A DNA stretch of 64,000 bases from NCBI GenBank assembly GCA_018806915.1, contig JAGKQI010000043.1, positions 1,463,501-1,527,500 on the forward strand, read 5' to 3'. The translations under genes were made by a program, and so were the position numbers. The stretch is from Phytophthora colocasiae (Eukaryota > Oomycota > Peronosporomycetes > Peronosporales > Peronosporaceae). Positions within the stretch are counted from its first letter, which is position 1; each line of letters starts with the position of its first letter. This document shows positions 39,666 to 49,822 of this stretch, one piece after another. The notes beneath the pieces are model-generated. The model was not told the origin of the DNA. It worked only from the letters and a program-made list of their open reading frames with translations, and did no database searches.

Positions 39666-40833
39666 ATGATAAATGCTTTCATCCCGCTGGTAATACTTGG
39701 TGCTAGCTCGCTGATTGTCGCCAATGGCGATCCTCGAGTCATGGTCGAGTCCACGTATACCGACCCACAGGGGCTAAACGACCTGGCTAAGACAGCGTGG
39801 CAGGAGAAGGGAGGCAAATACATGGGCACGGCCACCGACATCAAGCAATTAGGCGACCCATACTACATTAAAGTGCTCAACGATACCAGCGACTTCGGAG
39901 TGATCACCCCAACTAACGCCATGAATGTACGTTTTGTATATCCCTGCCTTTGTCTGTTGCTGTTGCTAATTTATTCCGCGCGTATTGTAGTGGGATGCAA
40001 CGGAACCCAAGCAAGGCGTCTTTACGTTTGATGATGCCGACAAAATCGTTGCTTTCGCCAACAAAACAGGAATCCGTATTCGCTGCCAACCTCTGGTTTG
40101 GCACAAACAAGTTCCGGAATGGGTGCAAGTTCTGGAGAAAGCTGAGCTACTGGAGGCGATGTCGAACCATATTACCAAGCTCATGACACACTTCGGAAAC
40201 TCATGTATCACTTGGGATGTCTTAAATGAGGCAGTTGTAGAAGACGGCTCCTATCGGGAATCATTCTGGTACAAGAAGACGGGCAAGGACTATATCACGG
40301 CTGCCTTTAAGACAGCCAACGAAGTTAAGGCGAACCTAAGCTTACAAGCTAGATTGTACTACAACGACTTCGACATCAACGTTATCAACAACAAGTCGGA
40401 CGCGGTGCTGGAAATGGTCACGGATCTAAGAAGCCACAAGCATTGGGTCGAGGGTATCGGCTTCCAGTCGCACTACACCAACAATGACACTGTGGCGGGA
40501 GCGAAAATAGTCGACAATTTTCGCCGGTTTGCGATAAAGAAAATGGACGTTGCAGTGACCCAACTAGACGTGAAGACGAGCACGGCGAAGCCCACCGTAA
40601 GTGAGCAGCAGCAGCAGGTCGGTATCATTACGAACGTGGTGTCAGCTTGCAAGAGGGTCATGAGGTGTACTGGCGTGACTGTCTGGGATTTTGTGGACAC
40701 GTACTCGACCATCAACTCGTCAGCTCCACTGTTATTCTACCAACCTGATGGACCCAAGACGCCGCTCGTAAGGAAAGCGACGTATGATGCCGTCACTTCA
40801 GGTTGGATTCTGTCAGGTGGGAAAAAAAAATAA
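39666..40833 (+). CDS. GH10 xylanase-like protein, gene 2, nucleophile replaced
   Basis: Two exons, 39666-39926 and 39991-40833 (intron gtacgttttg...attgtag), giving ~367 residues. A signal peptide (MINAFIPLVILGASSLIVANG) precedes a GH10 fold clearly paralogous to gene 1: WDATEPKQGVFTF, RCQPLVWHKQVPEW, and acid/base Glu in WDVLNEAVVEDGS. At the nucleophile strand it reads AVTQLDVKT, Gln (caa) where GH10 enzymes have Glu (gene 1: AITELDVKT). Such a change normally abolishes retaining glycosidase activity. The frame is otherwise undamaged, so it may be a secreted, non-catalytic xylan-binding or decoy protein (inference), or a very young pseudogene. Confidence 0.88.
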
Positions 40834-41788
40834 CTCAAAATGCCATCGTATTGTTAAGGTAAATCATCAATTTAGGGCCATCAACCATTTTAAGGCCGTA
40901 TTTTAACTGCCAATCACGTGAAGTTTTTCACAGAGCAAGTACTTTATTGGCTAAAACACACTAAATACGAATACCTTCAAGAATTAAATTTGTAAATTTG
41001 GCGCGGCTCCAGGCGATGACAGATCAGTCGCCTACATGGTTGGCGGCGAGCTTATTGAGGGCACATTATGGGAGCAGGGTTGTCGCGGGTTCAAGTCCCG
41101 TTAATTCTCCGCACTGATTTGGTAAGTAAAGCATCTATTCAACCTCACTGTGCCAGACACTCGACTAACATTTTGTTGTTTAGAATACAGCTGAACAAGT
41201 GATATGCGCTACATGTACTCTTCTACACCTTTACCTGCAGTTGTAGTAACAGCTTTCTTAGACGACTTGGTTTTTTGCTGCCAGCCTCAGCAAGTTCCTG
41301 GAGCACTTCATGGGTAAACAGCCTCCCCCCAACTGCGACTCGTTTACGCTTTGTCGTCTTCTTCGGCAGGGGCTTCAATTGTTGGCCTGCCACTGGACCT
41401 CCGTAAGTTAATTTCCGTCGAAACTTGATCACAAGTAGAAATATAAAAGGTGAAGGTGGAATAACCCAAACCTCAAATGGTCACAAAAATGACACTCACT
41501 CAGCGCTTTCAATACTGAAAGCAAGACTAAATTCGGCCGTAAACTGATTAAGTCGATTTTTTTTCTTCTCCACGAGCATGTGCTTAATTTCATTGGTCTG
41601 CTACTACAAAAAATCGAGAAAAAATCTCTGGTTTGCGAAGTTTCAGAAACTGTCTCACTTTTTGTCAACGCATAAGTAGATGCCGAGTAATTCGAGCATC
41701 TTTTATCTCGGCCCATATTTGATTTTTTACCTTACCTGTATAAAAAATGTTTGGCAGTTAAGGGTTAACCCATCAGAAACGAACGGCG
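40834..41788. other. Intergenic; isolated tRNA B-box-like sequence
   Basis: No gene. At about 41086-41102, gcgggttcaagtcccgt has the form of a tRNA T-arm (B box), but no acceptor or D-arm partner is found upstream, so no tRNA is called; it may be a tRNA-derived SINE relic. The remainder is AT-rich. Confidence 0.5.
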
Positions 41789-44767
41789 ATGGGGACGCAG
41801 CGCGTGGTGCAGACTGCAGATGGGATCGACGTGTCGTCGCTGGATGAGCGGCAGTTCAAGCACCTGACGCTCCCTAATGCTCTACACGTGCTGGTAGTGT
41901 CGGACCCTACCACTGAGACGGCTTCTGCCGCTATGGACGTCCGTGTGGGGTTCCATTCCGACCCGGAAGAGCTCCCTGGTCTTGCTCATTTCTGCGAGCA
42001 CATGCTGTTCCTAGGCACAGAGAAGTATCCGGATGAGAATAGCTATAGTGTATTTCTAAACGCAAGAGGAGGAAGTAGCAACGCCTTCACATCCGGACGG
42101 GATACCAATTTCTACTTTGACGTGGGGGCAGCTCACTTGCACGAGGCACTCGACCGCTTTGCGCAATTCTTCATCGCTCCACTCTTTACAGCCAGTGCTA
42201 CTGAACGGGAGATGAACGCAGTGGATTCGGAGAGTACTAACTACCTGCAGGACGACAGTTGGCGCATCAACCAGTTGGAGCGCGGCCTGGGCAACCACAA
42301 ACACCCGTATCACAAATTCGGAGTGGGGAATAAGGAGACACTTAGTACTACGCCAGTGGAGAAGGGGATTGATGTGAGGGACGCACTGCTCAAGTTCTAC
42401 AAGGAATTCTACTCCGCTAGTATCATGAAACTCGTCGTTTACGGGAAAGAAGACGTCAAGACGCTGAGTAGTTGGGTGCTTGAGTACTTTGCCGAAATCC
42501 CCAACTCGGGGAGGGAAAGTCCGTTGTTTGACGAAGAACCGCCTTATACAGTGGATCAACTGGCTAGACGGCTTGAGGTCGTCCCAGTCATGGACTGGAA
42601 AGTAGTGCAGGTGTCATGGGTGCTGCCCCCACTGCGTGAAAAAGGGTATTCGCAGCAACATGCGTCTGTGCTGAGTCATCTCATTGGACACGAAGGTCAA
42701 GGATCGTTGCTTTCCTACCTCAAGAATAAAAAGTGGGCGAACAGTGTATATGCAGGAATTGTCGAGGACTATGACGAGTTCTCGCTGTTCGTAGTGAGCT
42801 TTGACGTGACGGAAGACGGCATTGAGCGTGCTGATGATGTCCTGAAAGCTATGTTCCAGTACATTAACCTGATGCTGTCGTCACCTTGGGAGAAGTGGAT
42901 GTTTGACGAGCTGGAAATCATGTCCAAGACGCACTACATGTTCCAGAGCAAGAGCCCCCCAGCCGATTTTACTAGTGTCGTTGCTGCGAACATGCAGACC
43001 TTCCCGACACGTGATATCGTTTCTGAGGGGGTGCTGTATTTCCCTTTTGAATGGGAACAAGCTCTTGAGTTGCTGAGACTGATGACGCCTGAGCACATGA
43101 GAGTGCTCATCGCATGCCAGTCACTTGAAGAACGGGCGACGACAGAAGAGAAATGGTATGGCACTAAGTACCGCGAGATGCCGCTCCCTCTGAAGTTCTT
43201 GGAAGAGATGGCGAGTCCGGGAAACAACGCTGGCCTGCGCCTACCACATCCGAACGCTTTCGTGGTTACGGACTTGAGCCTTGTGGACGAAACCACTGTG
43301 AATACGCAGTGCGAGCACCCGCAGGTCATTCGTGACGATGAATATTGTCGCGTGTGGTACAAACCTGATGTGAAGTTTAAGAAGCCCCGAACGTTCGCTG
43401 TCGCCACTTTCCACTCGCCGGAAGTGAACCCTACTCCATACAATTACGCTCTTTCGGCACTGTTTGTCGCGTGCCTGAAAGACGAGCTGAATGAATACTC
43501 GTACGATGCTCTACTGGCGGGAATGAACTACAAGCTGCGTCTCAACGGGAGCAACATCTACCTGAGCACTGGAGGCTACAGCTCGAAGCTGCCAATTCTC
43601 GTTCAGCGGATCCTGGAGGTCATGGGAAGTTTCGAGAACCACATCGGTGATGAGGCATTCGAACGTGTGAAGCACGCCAAGTGTCGTTCTTTCGAGAACA
43701 TGCGTCTGGAGGAAGCGCATCGGCATGCAGTCCAGCAGGAGTCCAACTTGCTGCATGAACGAAGCTGGAGCGTTGACGATATTGTAACTGCGATCCGAGC
43801 CTGTTCCTTCCGTGACGTCATAGCGCATTCAAAGCGACTGTTTCGTCAGGTCTTCTGCGACATACTCCTGTACGGCAACTTGACCAGTTCTGAAGCGAAG
43901 GATCTAGCTGGTGTCATTGTGGACCAAGTCCGAGCTCCTCGAGCCCTATCCATGCCGTCGTCAAAGAAGTACTGGATCGGGCGACAGGTTAAACTGTCGT
44001 GTGGGGTACACTACATCTACAAATGTGTACACCCCAACCCGGACAACGCGAACTGCGCTGTCAACTGCATCTACCAAATTGGCGTGGAGAACCCTATGGA
44101 CCGTGCCAAGTTGGCTTTATTTTCGCAAATTGTGGATGAGCCACTGTTTGATCAACTGCGGACAAAAGAACAGTTGGGCTACACTGTGTATTCGACACCT
44201 TCGCGCGGGAATGGCGTGCAGTCGTTCAAAATCGTGGTCCAATCCAATGTCGCCCCGCCTGAGTTCATCGAGCAGCGGATTGACACATTTTGGTCCGAAT
44301 TCCGTGAAATTATCGTTCGTATGAGCACTGATGAGCTGCTGAAACACATCCAGGCTGTTGTAAAGGGGTACATTGAGAAGCCTAAGAATCAGGAGGAAGA
44401 AGTACAAACTCTGCTGGTGGAAATCGCCAACCACCAGTACCAGTTCGATCGCAAGACGCAGTTGGCAGAACTGGTACGCAATCTCCAGTTGTCCGATGTT
44501 CTCCAGTTCTTCGACGACTATATTAGCATCGGAGGCTCACTGCGTAAGAAGCTGAGCGTGCACATTTACGGGAACGAGACACGCCTCGAGAAACTCACAG
44601 ATTGCTCTGAAACTGGCTGGTCCGTCTTCAACAGTGGAAGCCAGGCTGGTCTTTTGGCTGCGATGGAACTTGGTGCAGCTTCAGACGTGACGACGGAGTA
44701 CGTCAAGGACTCCGAAGACTTCAAACGCCAGACAACAGTCTACGAAGCACCAGTTGCTTCTCTTTAG
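41789..44767 (+). CDS. Insulysin-type M16A zinc metalloprotease
   Basis: 992 residues, the usual length of insulin-degrading enzymes, intronless. The inverted zinc motif HFCEH (His67, Glu70, His71) is followed by the third ligand Glu148 in EMNAVDSEST, the expected 77 residues later. Four homologous M16 domains are implied by length, and the family's C-terminal segment RTKEQLGYTVYSTPSR is present around residue 800. These enzymes enclose and cut short peptides, typically in the cytosol; no signal peptide is seen. It ends 25 bp from the stop of the convergent ABCC gene 3, so the transcripts probably overlap at their 3' ends. Confidence 0.95.
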   Translation: MGTQRVVQTADGIDVSSLDERQFKHLTLPNALHVLVVSDPTTETASAAMDVRVGFHSDPEELPGLAHFCEHMLFLGTEKYPDENSYSVFLNARGGSSNAFTSGRDTNFYFDVGAAHLHEALDRFAQFFIAPLFTASATEREMNAVDSESTNYLQDDSWRINQLERGLGNHKHPYHKFGVGNKETLSTTPVEKGIDVRDALLKFYKEFYSASIMKLVVYGKEDVKTLSSWVLEYFAEIPNSGRESPLFDEEPPYTVDQLARRLEVVPVMDWKVVQVSWVLPPLREKGYSQQHASVLSHLIGHEGQGSLLSYLKNKKWANSVYAGIVEDYDEFSLFVVSFDVTEDGIERADDVLKAMFQYINLMLSSPWEKWMFDELEIMSKTHYMFQSKSPPADFTSVVAANMQTFPTRDIVSEGVLYFPFEWEQALELLRLMTPEHMRVLIACQSLEERATTEEKWYGTKYREMPLPLKFLEEMASPGNNAGLRLPHPNAFVVTDLSLVDETTVNTQCEHPQVIRDDEYCRVWYKPDVKFKKPRTFAVATFHSPEVNPTPYNYALSALFVACLKDELNEYSYDALLAGMNYKLRLNGSNIYLSTGGYSSKLPILVQRILEVMGSFENHIGDEAFERVKHAKCRSFENMRLEEAHRHAVQQESNLLHERSWSVDDIVTAIRACSFRDVIAHSKRLFRQVFCDILLYGNLTSSEAKDLAGVIVDQVRAPRALSMPSSKKYWIGRQVKLSCGVHYIYKCVHPNPDNANCAVNCIYQIGVENPMDRAKLALFSQIVDEPLFDQLRTKEQLGYTVYSTPSRGNGVQSFKIVVQSNVAPPEFIEQRIDTFWSEFREIIVRMSTDELLKHIQAVVKGYIEKPKNQEEEVQTLLVEIANHQYQFDRKTQLAELVRNLQLSDVLQFFDDYISIGGSLRKKLSVHIYGNETRLEKLTDCSETGWSVFNSGSQAGLLAAMELGAASDVTTEYVKDSEDFKRQTTVYEAPVASL

Positions 44768-44792
44768 AAACTCTAGCTAGTTAGATGCTCTT

Positions 44793-47700
44793 CTACTTAA
44801 CATCGTTGTAGTAACCCAAGCAACCTCCTTCCTTCGCTAACTCGTAAAACACACCATTCGGGTTCTTCACCAACGCCCGAGGACTGTCGAACTCCACCAC
44901 GCGACCGTCACTCAACACCATGATACGATCCGAGTCCAAAACCGTGCCCAACCGATGTGCAATCGTCAGCACCGTCGCGTCCTCGAAGTCCTCGTTGATC
45001 ATCCGCTGCAGCTTCTTCTCCGTCGCGTGGTCAATGGACGCTGTGGCCTCATCCATCACCACGATACGGCTCCGAGTCAGCAACGCGCGACCCATGCACA
45101 GCATCTGCCGTTCGCCCACACTGAAGTTCTCGCCGTTCTCGCTCAGCTCGTACATCAACTGACCCTCCAAGGCCCCCACCTGCGTCTTCATATCCACTTT
45201 CTCCAGTGCGTTCCAGATCTCCGAGTCCGAGAACTCGTCGAACGGGTCCATGTAGCCCCGTAACGATCCCTTGAACAGCACCGGCGACTGCGGGATGATG
45301 GACAGGTTCGAGCGCAGCGTTCGCAGCGGCATGGTGGCGATGTCGATGCCGTCGATCAGGATCCGACCGGACACAAGCTCGTTGATGCGGAAGAGCGCCA
45401 TCGTGAGACTGGACTTGCCAGCTCCGGTGCGTCCGACGATGCCGATCTTCTCGTTGTTGTGGATGTTGAAGGAGAGTCCCTTGAGCACTGGTACTCCGCC
45501 TTGCTTGTAGCTGAAGACGACGTCATGGAATTGGACAGTGGATGAACGTGGCCACGAGGCATCCGGTTCGATGACAAGTGGTCGCTGACTGCCTTCGGCA
45601 GGGATAGATCCATATTCGAGAATGCGTTCAGGACTCACCATCTGAATTTCTAGCCATGACCAGGACATGACGAGACTCGCAAGACTACCATCGACGCTAA
45701 GAGCATACGTGAATGCCAGCCCAATGAGCCCTGGAGTCAGAAAGCCGTGTAGGTAGACCAAGCTGGAGACGACGAGAGTCACAACACCGAAGCCGACGAG
45801 CTGCATACGCAGCTGAAACCAGTACTTGAGCACCATTTGAGCGAACCAAGCTTTGCTGTTGACGTCGTTGCGCTGGAAGTTCTCGATAACCATTCGATCC
45901 ACCGTTTCCAGCCCAAAGGCACGAATTACAGCGACACCTTCTTCAGATTGGCTCACGAAACTCAAAATGGGCGATGCAGAGATTTTCCACAAACGCGCGA
46001 GCTCTCGCGATGGAGCTAAATAGTGATTTCCAATTCTCACATAGATCCAAACCAACGGGATGATGAGAGCACCTAAGAAGTTGATCATATATACAGCAGT
46101 CGCAAGTTGGCACGCTGTGAAGAATAGCAGACCAATAAACTCCTGGAAGGCGAACGAGATCATGAAGTCAATCGCGGACATATCGTCACCATATCGATTC
46201 AATATCCGTCCGATCGGGTTCACATCGAAGAAACGGAGTGGAGCCTTTAGCAGAGCCACCGTCATGTTGTCGAAAAGGTGGCGCGAAGCTCGAAGCCCAA
46301 TGATTGCTACTGTAGCAGATCGCACCAACACCATAACCGCCGTTCCAGCACCTAGCCAAGCGTACACTGTCACGTTATACGCAGTCGCATCTTGGTCGTC
46401 CAAATTCTTCTTCTCCTCCGTCCAGTGACTCAGCCACAGATCACTGCTGATCTGGAAAACCTGCCACAGTGTCTGCACCACGAACAGGAAAATACACACT
46501 TTCATGCCACCAAGTGAGGCGAAGTACTTCAAGAAAACGTCCTTGGAGACTCGGCCCTCCTCGCGCTCCTCATCGTCAATGAATCGACCAGCACTTTTGG
46601 CTTCAATTTCATCATGGACTTTATCATCCGCAGCTGAATGCGGGACAATCGGCAACGTGTAGGAGAAACGCGGAAGAGCGACATCGTGGCGAACAGCCTC
46701 CAACTTGCCCTCTTCCACCAGCACCTTCAAGTTGGCGGCTTCGCTTGCAATGATGTCAGCACTGTGTGTCACCAGGATGACGGTCTTCTCCGCCAACAGG
46801 TTGCAGATGCAGTCACCGAAGATTTGGCTCTGCACGATAGCATCCACTGCAGCCAGAGGAGAGTCGAGCAGCAACGTATCAGCATCCGAGTAGCACGCAC
46901 GAGCCAGGCATACACGAGCCTTCTGACCACCCGAGAGGTTGACACCCTTCTGACCAATCTCTGTTGCATCACCGCCAGGGAACTGTTTCAGGTCTGGAAG
47001 CAGGCCACACGCTGCGATCACTTTCGAGTATTTCTCCTTGTCATACGGCAGTCCGAAGAGAATGTTGTCGCGAATTGTCATGTTCTGGATCCACGTCTGC
47101 TGTGAATAGTAAGCAACGCGTCCCCGAACGAAGACGCTACCTGCCAGCTTGTCCATTTCACCCAGCAGCGCTGCACACAGCGACGACTTTCCGCTGCCGA
47201 CGGATCCGTGAACAATGACGAGGTCTCCCTTCTTCACTGCGAGGTTAACGTTGTTGAGAAGTGGAGTGTCCTTCGTCCAACCAAAGGAACCATTTTTAAT
47301 GGTCATGACGACGTTTTCATGCTCCGTCGGATCTTCTCGAATAACATTTGAAGGTGTGAATTCATCCAGCGCGAGATAATCGGAGAATCGATCGATTGAA
47401 ATCTTGGCTTGGATAAACATTTGGATGACTGTAGGCAGGTCTCGCAGAGGATCCCGAAGCGCGTTAAACAGTGCGATGGCAGTGAACACTTTTGCAGCAG
47501 TCAACTCATTCCCCAGAACTATCACATAAACGGCAAATGACACAGCCGACACAGCCAGTGGTGAAGACCAGAGGATCGTAATATTCACAGCCCCAAGGTA
47601 GAGGAAGCGCCTGACAGCAGACAACTCGATGGCTCGAAATTTCCGGATCTTCTCAGTGAATTTGTCTTCCCACGCGTTGAGTTTCACAATCTGGATTGCA

Positions 47701-48599
47701 TTGAACACCTCCTTAATGACACTCAATCGGTCGTCCTTGTGCTGCATGAGCTCGACAAAAGCAGCTCCAGAGAACTTGGCGAGGAAGTAACTTGCCAGCA
47801 TCGACAGCGCGATAACTGCTAACCCGGCGAATGCCGCGAGGCCAATCACAACGTAGAGCATCCACACAGCCACAACGATCTGAATGGGGATAATCCACAG
47901 CTTGTTGACCTGGAACGCCGCCCACAGCACATTGTTGACGTCCGACGTAAGTAAATTGGAGATATCGACGGCTCCGGCGTCATTCTTTGTGCGAAGACCA
48001 CGACGCATGGCCTTCTGGAAGAGCAGTGTTTTGAGCGTCACTGTGAGACGCAGTGCAATGAGCTCCAGTGCGTAGTTCATTTGCACCGACAGAATCGCAT
48101 TGACGAACCGCGAGGTGAAGAAAACTCCTAGCCAGAGACTGAGGTCATTCATGTCGATCTCAACAACGGATAGAGCAGCAATGACGTGGTTAAGAACGAC
48201 AGGAGCGAACAGACCACATGCAGTTGAAAAGAGCATCGCCAGTCCCCACAGGAGGAATTCTCCTCCATAGGACGTTGCCATTGCCTTGACGATGGACTTG
48301 CCATGTCGTTCGTAGTGAACGACGAACTCGTCCAACGCTGCAGCTGACCGATTCTTCCCTTCGAGCTCCCAGAGATCGTCAAAGTTGAGTTGACGCAGAT
48401 TCCCAGTGTCCATCATCGGGTTAGTGTAGGAGAAGAAGAGTCGTGACCAGAAGGACGCTGTGCCAGGTGTAGCAGTCTTGGAGTCGTGCAGTCTCTGCTT
48501 GGTCTCGTCGACTTCATCACTGGCGTTGGGAAACGTGTCATATTGGCGTTTCTTGGCTCCGATGACGGGGGACACGACGGACTGCTGTAGCGCCGTCAT
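44793..48599 (-). CDS. ABCC-type (MRP) ABC transporter 3
   Basis: An intact 1,268-residue paralogue of genes 1 and 2, on the opposite strand. TMD1-NBD1-TMD2-NBD2; NBD1 GSVGSGKSS / NLSGGQKARVCLARA / LLLDSPLAAVD, NBD2 GRTGAGKSS / FSVGERQMLC / VVMDEATASID. The transmembrane halves differ clearly from gene 2, but both NBDs are near-identical to it in DNA, and NBD2 also to gene 1. The C-terminus (GGCLGYYNDVK) differs. Its promoter side faces the 3' end of the RXLR effector gene; a weak Inr-like gtcacttacttctctattg lies just upstream on the minus strand. Presumed efflux pump. Confidence 0.94.
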   Translation of the reverse strand: MTALQQSVVSPVIGAKKRQYDTFPNASDEVDETKQRLHDSKTATPGTASFWSRLFFSYTNPMMDTGNLRQLNFDDLWELEGKNRSAAALDEFVVHYERHGKSIVKAMATSYGGEFLLWGLAMLFSTACGLFAPVVLNHVIAALSVVEIDMNDLSLWLGVFFTSRFVNAILSVQMNYALELIALRLTVTLKTLLFQKAMRRGLRTKNDAGAVDISNLLTSDVNNVLWAAFQVNKLWIIPIQIVVAVWMLYVVIGLAAFAGLAVIALSMLASYFLAKFSGAAFVELMQHKDDRLSVIKEVFNAIQIVKLNAWEDKFTEKIRKFRAIELSAVRRFLYLGAVNITILWSSPLAVSAVSFAVYVIVLGNELTAAKVFTAIALFNALRDPLRDLPTVIQMFIQAKISIDRFSDYLALDEFTPSNVIREDPTEHENVVMTIKNGSFGWTKDTPLLNNVNLAVKKGDLVIVHGSVGSGKSSLCAALLGEMDKLAGSVFVRGRVAYYSQQTWIQNMTIRDNILFGLPYDKEKYSKVIAACGLLPDLKQFPGGDATEIGQKGVNLSGGQKARVCLARACYSDADTLLLDSPLAAVDAIVQSQIFGDCICNLLAEKTVILVTHSADIIASEAANLKVLVEEGKLEAVRHDVALPRFSYTLPIVPHSAADDKVHDEIEAKSAGRFIDDEEREEGRVSKDVFLKYFASLGGMKVCIFLFVVQTLWQVFQISSDLWLSHWTEEKKNLDDQDATAYNVTVYAWLGAGTAVMVLVRSATVAIIGLRASRHLFDNMTVALLKAPLRFFDVNPIGRILNRYGDDMSAIDFMISFAFQEFIGLLFFTACQLATAVYMINFLGALIIPLVWIYVRIGNHYLAPSRELARLWKISASPILSFVSQSEEGVAVIRAFGLETVDRMVIENFQRNDVNSKAWFAQMVLKYWFQLRMQLVGFGVVTLVVSSLVYLHGFLTPGLIGLAFTYALSVDGSLASLVMSWSWLEIQMVSPERILEYGSIPAEGSQRPLVIEPDASWPRSSTVQFHDVVFSYKQGGVPVLKGLSFNIHNNEKIGIVGRTGAGKSSLTMALFRINELVSGRILIDGIDIATMPLRTLRSNLSIIPQSPVLFKGSLRGYMDPFDEFSDSEIWNALEKVDMKTQVGALEGQLMYELSENGENFSVGERQMLCMGRALLTRSRIVVMDEATASIDHATEKKLQRMINEDFEDATVLTIAHRLGTVLDSDRIMVLSDGRVVEFDSPRALVKNPNGVFYELAKEGGCLGYYNDVK

Positions 48600-48937
48600 C
48601 TCCGACTTGACGTGTGTGCTACAAGGTCAATAGAGAAGTAAGTGACGACGACATCTTGCCGGGAGACCATTTAACGAGACAACTGCCACTGGTGGTCTCC
48701 AATAGCGAAGTGACAGCGCGTGGCACTAGTCGCGCTGATTGGCTCCAGTCCAACACTGACTAAAACGGATGAGAGACAGGGCCAACGTCGAAGCACATTG
48801 AACAAAGTTTTGGGGAAGACTTTTTAAGGCGAAATAGGGATCTACTTGCCACTATACAAATACGTCAGACGTTAAGCGTATTTTACTGCTCCCAATCATG
48901 CACAACTTGTTGATTCTCGTCACGAGGGCGTCAATCC
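48600..48937. other. Promoter region of ABCC gene 3 / 3' flank of the effector gene
   Basis: 338 bp without a gene, shared between the start of the minus-strand transporter and the end of the minus-strand effector. Confidence 0.5.
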
Positions 48938-49423
48938 TTACACTGCGAGATGCGCGTACCCGTTATTCTCCAACCACGTCTTGTACAACCTGGCGTATCT
49001 CTTGAAACCCGATGGGGTGCCCCACAAACCGCTCCAGTTCAGTCTCGTCCGCTGATCCATCCTGACTTGTGAGTAAGTCTCTCCTTTCTTGGCCCTCTCC
49101 ATAAAACTGGGCACAATTTTCTTCTGCTCCCATCTGAGGTACTTCTCCTTGGTAGATCGAAGAAAAGCCTTGATCTTTGAACCGAATCCGGTGCTAACTG
49201 TTGCCGCTCGTTCTTCCGTTACGCTGCTAGGCGCAATCTTGCTGGTTTCAGCCCGTAGAGCTCTCTTGCCATGCTCAACTCCATTGTCAGCAGCAATTTC
49301 CTCAGGGACCACCTTGGTAAATAGTTTGCGTTGCAACGCCTTATTCTCGTCGGCCGAAGCAGCATCACAGCTCGAAAGGATGGCGATCAAAGCCACAAGC
49401 AGAGTCCACAGTAGTATCCTCAT
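48938..49423 (-). CDS. RXLR-EER secreted effector protein
   Basis: 161 residues from the ATG at 49423; the frame continues 28 codons upstream, but only this start gives a signal peptide (MRILLWTLLVALIAILSSC, cleavage near residues 19-24). RALR at residues 54-57 is the RXLR host-delivery motif, followed by an acidic spacer and EER at 70-72. The ~90-residue C-terminal domain is basic and helical with several Trp and Tyr (KEKYLRWEQKK, ARLYKTWLENNGYAHL), reminiscent of a W/Y-type effector fold, though I cannot assign one. Such proteins are secreted from infection structures and act inside plant cells. The gene lies between a transporter and a young Gypsy element, ~400 bp from its LTR. Confidence 0.9.
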   Translation of the reverse strand: MRILLWTLLVALIAILSSCDAASADENKALQRKLFTKVVPEEIAADNGVEHGKRALRAETSKIAPSSVTEERAATVSTGFGSKIKAFLRSTKEKYLRWEQKKIVPSFMERAKKGETYSQVRMDQRTRLNWSGLWGTPSGFKRYARLYKTWLENNGYAHLAV

Positions 49424-49450
49424 TGTTAGATGGTGGCTCTGTTGACGAGG

Positions 49451-49470
49451 CGAATTCCAAAGTGAGACCT
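49451..49470 (-). promoter_or_regulatory. Inr-like motif before the RXLR gene
   Basis: On the minus strand aggtctcactttggaattcg resembles the oomycete Inr (TCTCACTTTGGAATTC), about 30-45 bp before the ATG at 49423. Confidence 0.4.
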
Positions 49471-49507
49471 TGGAGTCTGTAGCGGAACAGAGCCCATTCC
49501 ACATCAT

Positions 49508-49817
49508 TGTCCTGGGCAGAACGCGTGCAGATCATCCATCTGGGCTTCGGTTACGAGTTTGTATGGAACTAGTACATACAGTTTACTGGAAATTCTAATC
49601 TCAAAGCCCAGATCCTATCTTGGTTAATACTGGTAGATACATGCATGTAGAAAATAATTCTTTGGCTTTGCTGCCTGTGGTTGGTAGCAACTCAACGTGA
49701 ACAACCGTACCGTCAGTACATACATGTACGTACCGCATCGCCATGCGCGATTGCACACACTGTTTTCCGATTACTGTACGTGGGCGCTGCTTCACTCGTA
49801 CATGTACTCACGCCAAT
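49508..49817. other. Intergenic between effector and Gypsy element 2
   Basis: No gene; TACATGTA palindromes at about 49723 and 49799. Confidence 0.5.
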
Positions 49818-49822
49818 GGTGG

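Noticed and set aside
39927..39990. Continuous coding through 40031 in xylanase gene 2 without an intron
   Set aside because: The frame is open, but the peptide departs from GH10 and stops; splicing GTACGT...TTGTAG restores the conserved WDATEPKQG segment.
41086..41102. A tRNA gene around the B-box-like gcgggttcaagtcccgt
   Set aside because: The T-arm is good, but no 5' acceptor strand complementary to taattctc, no D-arm and no anticodon arm can be placed upstream at normal spacing.
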